A stretch of 64,000 bases of DNA, from the NCBI RefSeq assembly GCF_011420305.2, contig NZ_CP061769.1, forward strand, positions 3,583,001 to 3,647,000. The letters run 5' to 3'. This stretch comes from Nocardioides ochotonae (GTDB taxonomy: Bacteria; Actinomycetota; Actinomycetes; Propionibacteriales; Nocardioidaceae). Positions 16,624 to 25,325 of the stretch are shown here, piece by piece. A program made the position numbers and the translations under genes. How positions within the stretch are numbered: the first letter of the stretch is position 1; the number at the start of each line of letters is the position of its first letter. The notes under the pieces were generated by a model. It saw only the letters and a program-made list of their open reading frames with translations, searched no databases and was not told the DNA's origin.

Positions 16624-17544
16624 ATGGGCGCCATGTCATCGAAGCGCCCACCCGAGGCCGCCGTCCACGTCGTGACCGGCGCGACGGCCGGCCTGGGTCT
16701 GGAGACCGCTGCCTCCCTCGCCTCGACCGGTCATCACGTCGTCCTGTGCGGGCGCGACGAGGAACGGCTCGCGTCGGCTCGGGCCACCGTCCTCGAACGG
16801 TGTCCGGAGGCGTCGCTCGACGTCGTGGAGCTGGACCTCGCGTCCCTCGCCCAGGTCCGCCGTGCCGCCCAGCAGGTCCGGGACCGCTACGAGTCGGTCG
16901 ACGTGCTGATCAACAACGCCGGGGTCATGTACACGCCGCTGGAGCGCACCAGCGACGGGTTCGAGAGGCAGTTCGGCGTCAACCACGTCGGGCACTTCGA
17001 GTGGACCAAGCAGCTCATGCCCCTGCTGCTGGCCGGGTCCGGGGCCCGCGTCGTGAACCTCTCCAGCGCCGCGCACCGCGCCCACGGCGTCGACCTGGCT
17101 GACGCCAACTGGGAGCGACGGCCCTACGACAAGTTCGCGGCCTACGGGGCCGCCAAGACGGCGAACATCCTGTTCACCGTCGAGTTCGAGCGTCGGTTCG
17201 GCAGGTACGGCGTGCACGCGTTCGCCGTACACCCGGGCACCGTGAACACCACGCTCGGGCGCTACCTGACCCGTGAGGACATGCGCCATCTGAAGCAGCT
17301 GGTCGCGGAGCGCACGGGCGCGCCCAGCGGCGAGAAGCCCCCGCCGCTGGTGTACTCGACCGTGCAGGACGGCGCGGCCACCTCCGTCTGGGCAGCGACC
17401 AGCCACGAGCTCGTCGGCCGCGGCGGGCTCTATCTCTCCGACTGCGCGGAGGACACCCCCGCGCCCCATGCAGTCGCTGCCGACCAGGCGGAGGAGCTGT
17501 GGCGGCTCTCCGAAGCGCTGTGTGGCGCGTGGGACGAGCGATAG
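16624..17544 (+). CDS. Short-chain dehydrogenase/reductase (retinol dehydrogenase-like)
   Basis: A 306-aa NAD(P)-dependent oxidoreductase. The cofactor motif is VTGATAGLGLETA, the structural motif INNAGVMY, and the catalytic set Ser (VVNLSSAAHR), Tyr and Lys (YGAAKTAN). The length and the insertion after the active site (FAVHPGTVNTTLGRYL) are those of retinol dehydrogenase/WW-domain oxidoreductase-like SDRs. The substrate is unknown. The start at 16624 has GGAGAAGG six bases upstream; an ATG nine bases later is also possible. The 3' end abuts the HNH pseudogene. Confidence 0.88.
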   Translation: MGAMSSKRPPEAAVHVVTGATAGLGLETAASLASTGHHVVLCGRDEERLASARATVLERCPEASLDVVELDLASLAQVRRAAQQVRDRYESVDVLINNAGVMYTPLERTSDGFERQFGVNHVGHFEWTKQLMPLLLAGSGARVVNLSSAAHRAHGVDLADANWERRPYDKFAAYGAAKTANILFTVEFERRFGRYGVHAFAVHPGTVNTTLGRYLTREDMRHLKQLVAERTGAPSGEKPPPLVYSTVQDGAATSVWAATSHELVGRGGLYLSDCAEDTPAPHAVAADQAEELWRLSEALCGAWDER

Positions 17545-17545
17545 G

Positions 17546-18582
17546 GCGGATCGCGCGGTCGTGAGGTTCGCCGAGTGAATCGCAGGTCGCCGTTCGACAT
17601 GCGTTGGTGCAGACATCGGCCGTCGTGGATCAGGTGGTGATGATGACCGCACAGAAGAATGGCATTGTCGAGATCGGTCTTTCCGCCCGCTGACCACGGA
17701 TCCACATGATCCGCCTCGCACCACGTCGAGGGAATCGTGCAGCCGTCCGCCCGGCATTCTTTGTCTCGAATCGCCAATGCCTTTCTCTGGCCCGGACTGA
17801 AGAGCCGGTTCGTGCGACCGAGATCGAGCGGCACCGAGCGGGTGCCGAGGACTGCGGGGACGAGATTGCCGTGCAGGCCAGGCGTCGTGCCTCGCCTGCG
17901 GTGATGCGGGAGCCGTCCGCGGCGTCGCGGAACCCAGCCCCTCGACGAGGGCTGTCAGGTCCATCGTGATCACCAGCGTCGTCGCGTCGCCGCCGTGCAG
18001 CGACAGGCGGGTGGGGTCGATCGCCTCGAGCAGCGAGCAGAATGCCTCGCCGAGTCGCCGCTCGTAGGGCACGCGCCGCCCGTCCGCAGCCGGCGAGGCG
18101 GGCTCGTCCGCTGCCCGGCGGGGGTTGGTGAAGGACTCCAGCATCGTGGTCAGTCGCAGCGCGAGGACCTCCAGCAGCCGCTCGGCCAGGCGGCCCAGCT
18201 CACGGGGCCCGAAGTCGGCGGCCTGCTCGACCGGGTGCGTCTCGGCGCGAGCCAGCTGGCCGACCACTCCTCCGCGTCGGCCTCGACCAGCGAGAACGCA
18301 TCGGTCAGGTCGTCGAGGGCAGCGACCATCACGTGGCCATGGTCCAGGCTGACCTGCCCGCCCGCGAGCGCCGTGCCGACGCGGTGCCAACGCTGCTCAC
18401 GGGCGACTCCGAGTCGCTGAAGCCTTCGGGCGGACGGGCCGGAGGTGTGGGTGCGGTGCGCGACCCACGCGGCCACGCTTCTCCGAGATCGACAGGAAGG
18501 TCGGGTCGCGGTCCGCGATCTTGTCGAGGAACGCCACCGCGCACCCCACGTCGGCGAGGTAGGGATGAGCCGTGTCAGCCAT
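17546..18582 (-). pseudogene. DUF222/HNH endonuclease pseudogene (multiple frameshifts)
   Basis: A once-intact DUF222-HNH endonuclease can be followed through at least three frames. It starts with a good RBS and ATG at 18582 (MADTAHPYLADVGCAVAFLD). A DUF222 part is in another frame (QVSLDHGHVMVAALDD, then LARAETHPVEQAADFGPREL and YERRLGEAFCSLLEAIDP). The HNH part is in a third frame (LFSPGQRKALAIRDKECR ... CEADHVDPWSAGGKTDL ... CGHHHHLIHDG). About 40 residues before LRLTTMLESFTNPRR are missing compared with relatives. These genes are numerous in Nocardioides-like genomes and often degenerate. No functional full-length product is expected. Confidence 0.88.
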
Positions 18583-18698
18583 CGTCGCCTCCCGAGAGGA
18601 CGTGGTGGAGAAGTTCGAAAGTGTTCGAAATGGCTCGGAAGGTAAAGAGTGAATCTGTGGAGGCGCGCGGGCTGCGACCATCCGGACAGTGACGACGA

Positions 18699-19220
18699 CT
18701 AGTTGCCCGTCACCTCGAGGTCGACCAGAACGCCCGTCCACACGGCGCGCGTCGCTGGGTCGATGGGTCCGGGGGGCGGCAGGTAGCTCGACTCGAGGTC
18801 CTCGTAGCGGGCCGTGCCCGGGACGGGGCACCAAGCAGCGCCGTCGCCGGGTCGGTAGTCCTGCCACTCCATGCGGACCCGCTTCACGAGGCCCTCTGTC
18901 ATCGGCAATCCGTCAGGGGCGTCGAGGTTGTTCGCTGAGACGACACCGATGAGGTCGACGGGGCCGGTGACTGGTCGGGGCGCATCCCAGTAGATGGTCG
19001 CGCCGTCGGCGTCGATGACCGTCGGATGCCTGCCACCCTCCGCTCCGGCCCACGGAGGAATGGCCCGGGCGAGACCGGTCAGCCGGTGGTGCTGATCGGG
19101 ACCCTGGTCCCCTCGACTGCTCTCGCGGAACTCCAGCCACGCACCGAGCTGGTCACCCACGACGATGACGGCACCGTCTTCTTCCAAGTGCCAAGCGGGG
19201 ACATGCACGGTCAAGCCCAT
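18699..19220 (-). CDS. DUF6578-like conserved hypothetical protein
   Basis: A 173-aa cytoplasmic protein. The start MGLTVHVPAWHLEEDGAVIVVGDQL and the later TGPVDLIGVVSANNL resemble the DUF6578 family of actinobacteria. No catalytic residues or membrane segments are visible. It is the last gene with chromosomal-style codon use before the island. The ATG at 19220 is favoured over an upstream start at 19265 because the family region begins here. Function unknown. Confidence 0.6.
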   Translation of the reverse strand: MGLTVHVPAWHLEEDGAVIVVGDQLGAWLEFRESSRGDQGPDQHHRLTGLARAIPPWAGAEGGRHPTVIDADGATIYWDAPRPVTGPVDLIGVVSANNLDAPDGLPMTEGLVKRVRMEWQDYRPGDGAAWCPVPGTARYEDLESSYLPPPGPIDPATRAVWTGVLVDLEVTGN

Positions 19221-19680
19221 GTCGCCAGTCTCCCGCACAAGCGCAACGAACCCGACCCCCCACACGGAGGGGCCGGGTTCGCGTGGCTGCCGCTCGTGGA
19301 CTCGCCGTCACTCCCCGCAGGGGATCAGGGTCGGCCCACCTTCATCGGATGACGATGTAGGACGACAGTAGGACCGTCGTAGGACGACAGGTGATCGTCG
19401 GTCCGCGCGCTGGCGGTTGCTACTTTCCAACCAGCGTGGCACGTAGCCGAGTCCTGTGGACCCGACGTCTAGGGACACGGGTTCCGCGACACGCACCCTC
19501 CAGTTGGGTTGACACAGGAGGTAACCGGGTCGCCCGGCTCCGGGAGGTCTCCAGGCCGCTTGGATGCATCACTATCGATGGATGCGTTGGCGCGCCGCAC
19601 GACACGGTAGCAACGGGGTGGGTGGTCCCCACCCGTAATGAGAGGGCAACAACAGGGCGGAGGTCCCGCGCACAAAAAGG
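19221..19680. other. Gene-free island boundary region
   Basis: No convincing gene was found in these 460 bases. Composition changes here from chromosomal to island style. The tandem 11-bp repeat described separately lies within it. No tRNA, integrase gene or attachment-core duplication was recognised. Confidence 0.5.
19357..19389. repeat. Three tandem 11-bp units (GTAGGAC core)
   Basis: GTAGGACGACA, GTAGGACCGTC and GTAGGACGACA follow each other without gaps; the first seven bases are identical in all three, the period is one DNA helical turn, and units 1 and 3 are identical. GTCGT-AGG-ACGAC inside it is also a dyad. It lies at the chromosome/island transition, so it could be a transposon-end protein site or an operator. 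Confidence 0.6.
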
Positions 19681-20091
19681 TCAATCACCCGAGCATGAAA
19701 GACCGTTGGCCCGCCTGGTCAGGCGACAGGCAAGGGAAAACGCGGCGATGGTACCTGCCCCCAGAAGGACCACCGCAACAATCAACCCGCCCTGCACTGT
19801 GTGGAAGGCTCCACCCCACTCAAAGGCGCCGAGCACCTTCAGACCCAGCGGGATGAGCAGCGCAACAATCACTATCTCAATGACCCCTAGGGCGAACGCA
19901 GCAGCCGCGTAAGATCTGCAGCGGTTCGCCAACCTTTTCCGCTCCGCCCTGGTGTCGGGGGTCCGAGTGTTGAGGAGTTCGTTAACGACTGGCCAGACTC
20001 CTGCTAGATACGCGGCGGCGACCGCTAGGAGCAGACTTACGACCCCGAAAGCATCAACGATCTGCTGGTCAAGACTCGGTGGTTGCCTCAT
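19681..20091 (-). CDS. Small integral membrane protein (island)
   Basis: A 136-aa protein with one N-terminal hydrophobic segment (about residues 14-32), a central basic stretch (TRAERKRLANRCRSY) and two further hydrophobic segments (about 62-82 and 98-120). No known family is recognised. Its ATG overlaps the stop of the upstream gene by 4 bp (ATGA at 20088-20091), so the two form a coupled two-gene operon read leftward. The organisation, a soluble protein followed by a small membrane protein, would fit a sensor/effector pair, but nothing in the sequence proves it. Confidence 0.7.
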   Translation of the reverse strand: MRQPPSLDQQIVDAFGVVSLLLAVAAAYLAGVWPVVNELLNTRTPDTRAERKRLANRCRSYAAAAFALGVIEIVIVALLIPLGLKVLGAFEWGGAFHTVQGGLIVAVVLLGAGTIAAFSLACRLTRRANGLSCSGD

Positions 20092-20765
20092 CCGCGGCGC
20101 GACCTCTTGGCTTTGCCCGGCCGTTCGCCCGCGCCTTCTGGGGGAACCGGCGGCTGAGGCATCCCCAGTTGTGCACGCAGCCACACGAACGTTTCCTGCG
20201 GAAGCAACCAGATCGCTCCATACTTCGGCTTGGGATCGGGCTGATCGCTCTCACGGCACATCGATAAGACGCGGTCTCGAACGAACCCAGGGGGAAGCCG
20301 CACCTCCCACTCTTCGTCCGCGGTTAGTGCCGCACGCCCCAGTTGCTCCTTGACGGCCCCGTCGGCGGATCCACGAAGTTCTACCGGGTAGCGAGCAAAC
20401 GATGCAGCCACAATTCGGCGCGCTCCGGCAGGCGTCAACTTAAAGAGGCTGGCCACCAGTTGTTCGACTTTATCAATTGGCAATCCTGCGTTGACGAGGC
20501 ACGCAACCCGAAACATTCTCAGTTCAGACATCGACGAGAACACTGCTCCGCCAGTGGCATAAGCGAGGGACTCCATTGCTCCCGCACGGAGAAGCGCGTC
20601 GAGGACGCTAGTCACATCGCTGAGACCGAGCACAGCCTCAAGACGCGCTCGATCTCTCTCGGGAACGGGAACCGAGATGCCAACGGCGGTGACCTGCTCG
20701 GCTAGCGGCACCTCAGCCGCGGAGTCCTGCTGTGGTCCAGCGAGCGGCTGGTCGGGCACCGTCAT
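20088..20765 (-). CDS. Hypothetical soluble protein (island)
   Basis: A 225-aa soluble, helix-rich protein of unrecognised family. The first 30 residues are polar and disordered-looking; residues 35-150 look like a folded helical domain (RARLEAVLGLSDVTSVLDALLRAG, SELRMFRVACLVNAGLPIDKVEQLVASLFKLTP). The C-terminus (about 160-225) contains a WLLPQETFVWLRAQLGMPQP segment and a basic Lys/Arg tail. It is first in an operon with the small membrane protein. GAGGACGG lies upstream of the ATG. Confidence 0.7.
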   Translation of the reverse strand: MTVPDQPLAGPQQDSAAEVPLAEQVTAVGISVPVPERDRARLEAVLGLSDVTSVLDALLRAGAMESLAYATGGAVFSSMSELRMFRVACLVNAGLPIDKVEQLVASLFKLTPAGARRIVAASFARYPVELRGSADGAVKEQLGRAALTADEEWEVRLPPGFVRDRVLSMCRESDQPDPKPKYGAIWLLPQETFVWLRAQLGMPQPPVPPEGAGERPGKAKRSRRG

Positions 20766-21410
20766 GTTGTCACCGTCCTCTATATCCGCTCGCTGCGAGG
20801 AGGCTCAGGGTGCCTCAAGGGCTCGCGCGATCCAATCCGGGGCAGCACCATTGCCGCTCGCGTCCTCAGCAGCGACGCCGACTTGCACGCAGCCGTGTCT
20901 CTCCTCAGGAGGTGGAAGGTACCCGGTCGCAGGCGCCAACCGCAGCCACTAACCCGAAGATGTCGACCGTCTGTTGCCCAAGAGATCCGAGCGTGCTGGA
21001 CCGCGAGACCATCGATTGCACATGTGTTAGGAGGCAGACACGTCTGGCAGTGACGCAGCAACCATGTGCGTTGGCGGTCGCGGGCTTCTGAGTGCACGCA
21101 AGATGGAGCGACGAGTCTGTGCACCTCCATGCCGCGTGAAAGCGTCTCTTCGAATGTGACTGACGGCGAGGCTGGGGATTGGCCGACCGGCATGTGGCCA
21201 GACAGTCGCGACAGGAGTCACGTCGCGCCTTCCGATGTCGAGTACGGCAGACTCGACCGCGTGGGCAGGATCCGCATGCCGCACCGGTCGTGCGCGACGC
21301 GGAGATCGAGTAAGCGCCCTCTTCGGCTTCAATTAGGGAGAAAGAGTTCACGCCCCCAAAGCAGGGTAAATTCTCGGAGAATCCCGCCTAGGAAGCACGG
21401 GAGGAGTTCT
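20766..21410. other. Long non-coding or degraded stretch in the island
   Basis: No frame on either strand has both a plausible start and protein-like composition across these 645 bases; the open frames present are rich in Ser, Arg and Cys as expected by chance. It probably carries the divergent promoters of the leftward 20765 operon and the rightward 21411 operon. No hairpin of note was seen. Confidence 0.5.
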
Positions 21411-21518
21411 ATGGTTCGGGACGTGCCCACCGCGCCCCGCTCGGAGACTCACCTTGTCTTGGTCGCTTTCCCCGGACACCTATCGTTGCAGCCGTCACGA
21501 GGGCGTGTCCTTGACTGA
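21411..21518 (+). CDS. 35-aa leader-like small protein of the HA-membrane operon
   Basis: A short frame, MVRDVPTAPRSETHLVLVAF..., begins six bases after a very strong ribosome site (GGGAGGAG at about 21399-21406) and ends by overlapping the start of the next gene (its stop lies at 21516-21518, the next start at 21511 or 21505). The strength of the ribosome site and the overlap suggest it is translated and couples translation of the operon. It has a short hydrophobic run (HLVLVAF) but is too short for family assignment. Confidence 0.45.
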   Translation: MVRDVPTAPRSETHLVLVAFPGHLSLQPSRGRVLD

Positions 21519-21753
21519 CGAGGTGCGGGCACAGGTTAGCGACGGGACCATCACCGTTCCCGGCGGCGGCTATCTCCGTATCCGACCCCTGGCGGTCCTG
21601 TTCAGAGCGATGACCAAAACAAAGAGGGTCACCCTAGGGTCGGAACCTAAGAAGGGGCCCTTCTCAGTTTGGGTTATCTGCCCCGGAGTTGAAGGCTCTG
21701 AGGAGGAAGAGGACAAGCCGCACGACGAGTTGTGCCAAGGCGAGGTCCAATGA
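21511..21753 (+). CDS. Small hypothetical protein, second gene of HA-membrane operon
   Basis: An 80-aa soluble protein with an acidic C-terminus (GSEEEEDKPHDE). TTG at 21511 is chosen because GAGGG lies seven to eight bases upstream; GTG at 21505 is an alternative. A region rich in beta-type residues (GTITVPGGGYLRIRPLAVLFRAM, FSVWVICPG) suggests a compact small domain. No family is recognised. Its stop overlaps the ATG of the large membrane protein (ATGA at 21750-21753), so the two are almost certainly co-produced and perhaps partner proteins. Confidence 0.6.
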   Translation: MTDEVRAQVSDGTITVPGGGYLRIRPLAVLFRAMTKTKRVTLGSEPKKGPFSVWVICPGVEGSEEEEDKPHDELCQGEVQ

Positions 21754-22991
21754 CGAACGTGTCCGAGCCAATGTCCAAAGCCAGAGCCCAGATGCTGCGC
21801 GAGTCGGCCAAGGAACTGACCCCGGAGAAGAACCTGGACCGGGCTAACGAACACACTAAGTTCGTCATCACCACCGTTGGCACGATCGGCACCCTCCTCG
21901 CCGGAGCCGGTGGAGTCACCGCTGCAATTGCCATCGGCCGCAGCACTCTGGACCTGTGCGGCATCCCCGTCGTGCCCGTCGGAGCGCTCGTCACCAGCAT
22001 CCTCGCTGGAGTCTCGGTCGGTGTCGCACTCTGGGGCAGGCGCCCCAACTTCACCGACGTCAACCCCTCGCGGCTCGAAGACGTCGAGGCGTGGTTCGGA
22101 ACTGAGATCGACCGCAAGAAGAGCCCAGTCACCTGGTCCGCCCGCATCTTCATCTGGTCCGCATTCGCCGCCGCCATCACTTCGGCGATAGCAGGAATCC
22201 TCGTCATCACCAGCGCGACACCACGCAACAACGCGTCCCTGTCCACCACAGTCGGTGACAAGGGTGCCGTCGCCATCGAACTTGGCGGAGCCGTCGACGG
22301 TGTCGACGAGGACGGCAAGGTCACCGTCAGCGTCACCACCAACGCACCCAGAAAGGGAGACGCCCCTCAGGAACTAATCAGCGTCGAGGTCTACCCCGAT
22401 GTGGACGGCAAGGCGACCCTGAGCGGTAAGACCATCGCTCCCCCGGGAAGCACGAGCGCAACCGCCCACATATTGGCCGGTGCAGGCAATGACGAGACCT
22501 GGGACCTGCACGTCTCCTTCCCACAAGTGCCCGCAGCCCCCGACCCGGACGCGACAGCGAAGATAGCCTCTGCAACACCGGCCGCCATCTCGCTGCTCGC
22601 TAACTACCTCACCACGCACGACGGCAACGTCCCCTCCTCCATCACCGAGGGACTCGAGGGCCTCGACGTGGACGGATGGGTGAAAGCCCAGCAGGAACTC
22701 GGCTCCCAGAACCAACTCGGTCCCAGAGAACAGAAGAAACTCAAAGTCATCGTCGACTGGCACGACGCTGACCGGAGCGCGGCCCAGTTCAACCGCGCGG
22801 TTGGAACCCTCTTTGTCTGGGCACAGACCCACAAGAACACCATCCCGGACGCCAAGGTCAACGTGGACGGGCGCCGCCTCGGGCAATGGGTAATCAAACA
22901 ACGTCAACGTTACGCTTCAGGTGACCTCACCACCGGGCAGATCGCCTTGCTCGAAGCGGTCCCCGGCTGGAACTGGCGGCAACCCTCTTGA
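21750..22991 (+). CDS. Membrane protein with C-terminal helicase-associated (HA) domain
   Basis: A 413-aa protein with an unusual layout. A charged N-terminal helix (about residues 1-35) is followed by two hydrophobic segments (about 38-62 and 72-92), a short loop with a conserved-looking NPSRLEDVEAWFGTEI, and a third segment (about 125-150). A beta-rich, probably extracytoplasmic or surface domain follows (about 155-275), then a helical linker. The C-terminal 45 residues (NVDGRRLGQWVIKQRQRYASG... IALLEAVPGWNW) match the helicase-associated (HA) domain, whose usual pattern is LG-x-W-x-x-x-Q-R...LxxLPGWxW. HA domains are normally found in repeats in actinobacterial helicase or plasmid proteins and are thought to bind nucleic acid. 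Three membrane segments would place the HA domain outside the cell unless one segment is not membrane-spanning. Function unknown. Confidence 0.7.
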   Translation: MTNVSEPMSKARAQMLRESAKELTPEKNLDRANEHTKFVITTVGTIGTLLAGAGGVTAAIAIGRSTLDLCGIPVVPVGALVTSILAGVSVGVALWGRRPNFTDVNPSRLEDVEAWFGTEIDRKKSPVTWSARIFIWSAFAAAITSAIAGILVITSATPRNNASLSTTVGDKGAVAIELGGAVDGVDEDGKVTVSVTTNAPRKGDAPQELISVEVYPDVDGKATLSGKTIAPPGSTSATAHILAGAGNDETWDLHVSFPQVPAAPDPDATAKIASATPAAISLLANYLTTHDGNVPSSITEGLEGLDVDGWVKAQQELGSQNQLGPREQKKLKVIVDWHDADRSAAQFNRAVGTLFVWAQTHKNTIPDAKVNVDGRRLGQWVIKQRQRYASGDLTTGQIALLEAVPGWNWRQPS

Positions 22992-22997
22992 CCGGCT

Positions 22998-23029
22998 GCA
23001 CCAGCGCACCAGCGCACCAGCGCACCAGC
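22998..23029. repeat. Four perfect tandem copies of GCACCAGC
   Basis: A 32-bp microsatellite of four 8-bp units starts 7 bp after the stop of the HA-domain gene. An 8-bp unit would shift frame on copy change, but here it lies in a non-coding gap, so it could only affect transcription of the convergent region. Confidence 0.8.
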
Positions 23030-23161
23030 CGCAAGGAAGCACGGACCAACTCGTGCGGGCGCAGATCGACACCCGCTCCCGAAGGCGGTCGCGGCATCAT
23101 GTCCCGACTCGACTACTGGCCCGCGCGGCTCCGTACTGGGGGCAGACCCCAGCGGTCGGCA

Positions 23162-24748
23162 TCAGCCGGTGAGGACACGTTCCGCAACGCCTCGGGCCGA
23201 GACGACATCGACTGGGAGTCCAACGACGTGAGCCATCGGACCCAGGTCGCGGATAACAAAGGCTGCGCGCACATCCCAAGGTCCAGCCACCGAAGCGTGA
23301 CCGCTCAGGCGAAGGACGTGGTCCGCCACGGCATGAGGGTCAACCGCGACGTCTTCAACGCTCATGAGCAACTTGGACAGATACCCCTTCGGCTGAAGGA
23401 ATTCGTCGAGCGTGGAACGAATCGACAGTAAAGTTCCTTCGTGGACGAGATCCTTGTCTTCGAGGATCCAGAGGATCTTGCGATGCACGTCCACAGCAAG
23501 GTGGTCGATCTCCCGTCGCATCGTCGTTTGTCCACACCGCGCCTTGTGATTGATGGAGGCGTTGGGAACTCCGGCCGAATCGAGTCGGGCAGCGATCTGC
23601 TCTTCGAATCGCTTGCCGCGCTGCGCCTTCGCAGCCCTGAGCGCCTCCTCGAAGGCCGGGATTGTTTCCTTGCGATGTTTGCTGGTCGCGGGCCAGTCCG
23701 CGATCAGGAGGCTCGTCACATAGTGGATGACCGCTTGGAACATTAGGTCTCGGATGACGAATACCCAATCGCCGGAACGCACGATGGGGTGGGTAGTAAG
23801 GCGAACGGGCTGCCAGCGGAGCGCGCCCGGCTTTAGGTCGGTCAAGGCCACCGAGTCACTTTGGAACATGAGGTAGTCGAAGGGGTCGACGAAGTTAGCG
23901 CCATAGTTCGACGCAACCCGATGGATGTGGTCGCGTAGGTCAACGTATCGACACCGACCGACTTCGACGTCGCCAACCGCGTTCCTTAACTCGCCAAAAA
24001 CGGATATGAGTTCGATAAGCGAGAATCCGGTGGCAACCTTCATCGCCTCGGAGAGCGCATCGAATGTCGGATCACCCGTCGCCCCACCGTCCTTGATCGC
24101 GTCCGCGATGGAGGCGTAGATTTCAAGGTCCCCCTCGTCGTAATCGCGCCGAAAGACCTGGGCGTGGGTCAGATGCTTGACCAGGTCAAACGCTCCCGGG
24201 ACGTAGTCGATGTGCACGACGCGATTGTTGGTCGCTGCTTCGAGCGCGCCAAGCCAGCCAGGATCGGTCCGAGGGCGTTCGTCTTCTCGTCGAGCGATCT
24301 CTTCGAGCAATTGCAGGTGCGCGATGGTGCTGAACTGCTCAATGAGGAGATCCCGCTTCCGCACGCTGAGGGTTTTGGTGCCGAACCGGTCCAGGGTGAC
24401 TGCTCGCTCAAGGGCATGCCGCGCATTCACGCGGTACGCACCCGGGGGGATGGGCACTCGGCGCTTCGACATCGGCGGCGGGATCGACGATCCAACCGGC
24501 GGGACCTTGTCCAAGAACTCTGAGACACCCAGCGCGAGTTCCATGACGATTGCCGTACGGGAGAACCTGCTGACCTCGCAATCCCAACGCCGCTGGAGCA
24601 GTTGAATGACGTCGCCTAGCCACTCGGCAAGTTCTTGTCCACGGAGACTGGACCTACCTCTAGGCAAGTCGACGCCTGGCGGGATGGACACATCCATGCG
24701 GTGCCGTACGGCTGCCAACACCCGGTGCGGAGCAGGGCCCATGTTCAT
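23162..24748 (-). CDS. Large island protein with C-terminal PD-(D/E)XK-like nuclease domain
   Basis: About 528 aa, of no recognised overall family. The first 330 residues are mainly helical and may be a sensor or DNA-contact region. The C-terminal part (about residues 385-470) reads KRFEEQIAARLDSAG, then REIDHLAVDVHRKILWILEDKDL, with an early Glu, an Asp in EIDHLAV and the E-x-K of LEDKDL arranged as in PD-(D/E)XK nucleases. The C-terminal 60 residues follow on with a helix and a beta-type segment. The start is uncertain: ATG codons at 24748, 24742 and 24697 are possible, and no clear ribosome site decides. It is a lone gene, consistent with a single-gene defence protein, but this is inference. 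Confidence 0.6.
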   Translation of the reverse strand: MNMGPAPHRVLAAVRHRMDVSIPPGVDLPRGRSSLRGQELAEWLGDVIQLLQRRWDCEVSRFSRTAIVMELALGVSEFLDKVPPVGSSIPPPMSKRRVPIPPGAYRVNARHALERAVTLDRFGTKTLSVRKRDLLIEQFSTIAHLQLLEEIARREDERPRTDPGWLGALEAATNNRVVHIDYVPGAFDLVKHLTHAQVFRRDYDEGDLEIYASIADAIKDGGATGDPTFDALSEAMKVATGFSLIELISVFGELRNAVGDVEVGRCRYVDLRDHIHRVASNYGANFVDPFDYLMFQSDSVALTDLKPGALRWQPVRLTTHPIVRSGDWVFVIRDLMFQAVIHYVTSLLIADWPATSKHRKETIPAFEEALRAAKAQRGKRFEEQIAARLDSAGVPNASINHKARCGQTTMRREIDHLAVDVHRKILWILEDKDLVHEGTLLSIRSTLDEFLQPKGYLSKLLMSVEDVAVDPHAVADHVLRLSGHASVAGPWDVRAAFVIRDLGPMAHVVGLPVDVVSARGVAERVLTG

Positions 24749-24941
24749 CCGGCCATCATGAGTTCTCCACGTCTTTCGCGATGGCTGTTTCGAATGATCC
24801 GCCCCGTGAGAGCACGCCCGCCCAGCAGCAGGCTTGCCCTCCCGTAGAGCGCGACCGACGCAGTCCCGATCTGCGCGAGTGCGACTACCCTTGCCTCCTG
24901 CGTCAAGTTGTCGTCCTGGACATGGCGATGGGAGAGGTCCC

Positions 24942-25133
24942 ATGGACAAGCAAGAGCCGGACGCCACGGGTACGGGTGGGACTACCCCGCCACTGGCGAT
25001 CTCACAGGAGTTCGTCGAGGTGTTGCGATTCGGTGAGTGCTTTCCCCGCCGTGTCCCCGACCCTCCGGTGAACCTCGCAGCGGTCTGGGCCGAGGCACGC
25101 GCGCGACGACGCGACGACGCGCAACAGGGCTGA
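24942..25133 (+). CDS. Small hypothetical protein (63 aa, island)
   Basis: A 63-aa protein beginning MDKQEPDATGTGGTTPPLAI and ending in a basic stretch (AEARARRRDD). A strong ribosome site (GGGAGAGG) lies four bases before the ATG. A short conserved-looking core (ISQEFVEVLRFGECFPRRVP) suggests a folded segment. It is divergent from the PD-(D/E)XK-like gene on its left, which could make it a partner or regulator. No family recognised. Confidence 0.45.
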   Translation: MDKQEPDATGTGGTTPPLAISQEFVEVLRFGECFPRRVPDPPVNLAAVWAEARARRRDDAQQG

Positions 25134-25325
25134 GCGCGAGCATCTTCAGGACGGAAACGTTGGTCGACGGCCCCGGGGTCGTTGATGTTGACGAGGGCAT
25201 CGCGGGTCGCGCCGACCATGCATCGCAGGGAACTCCCTGCGATGCACCGACGCTGAAGAACAACGACTATCGCTTGAGCGGAATCGCCGCTCTAATCCGC
25301 GCCATGCTCCGATTGGCTCCGCGCG

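Noticed and set aside
20905..21351. A 148-codon leftward frame in the island gap
   Set aside because: It is rich in Ser, Arg and Cys without a ribosome site or domain, as expected by chance.
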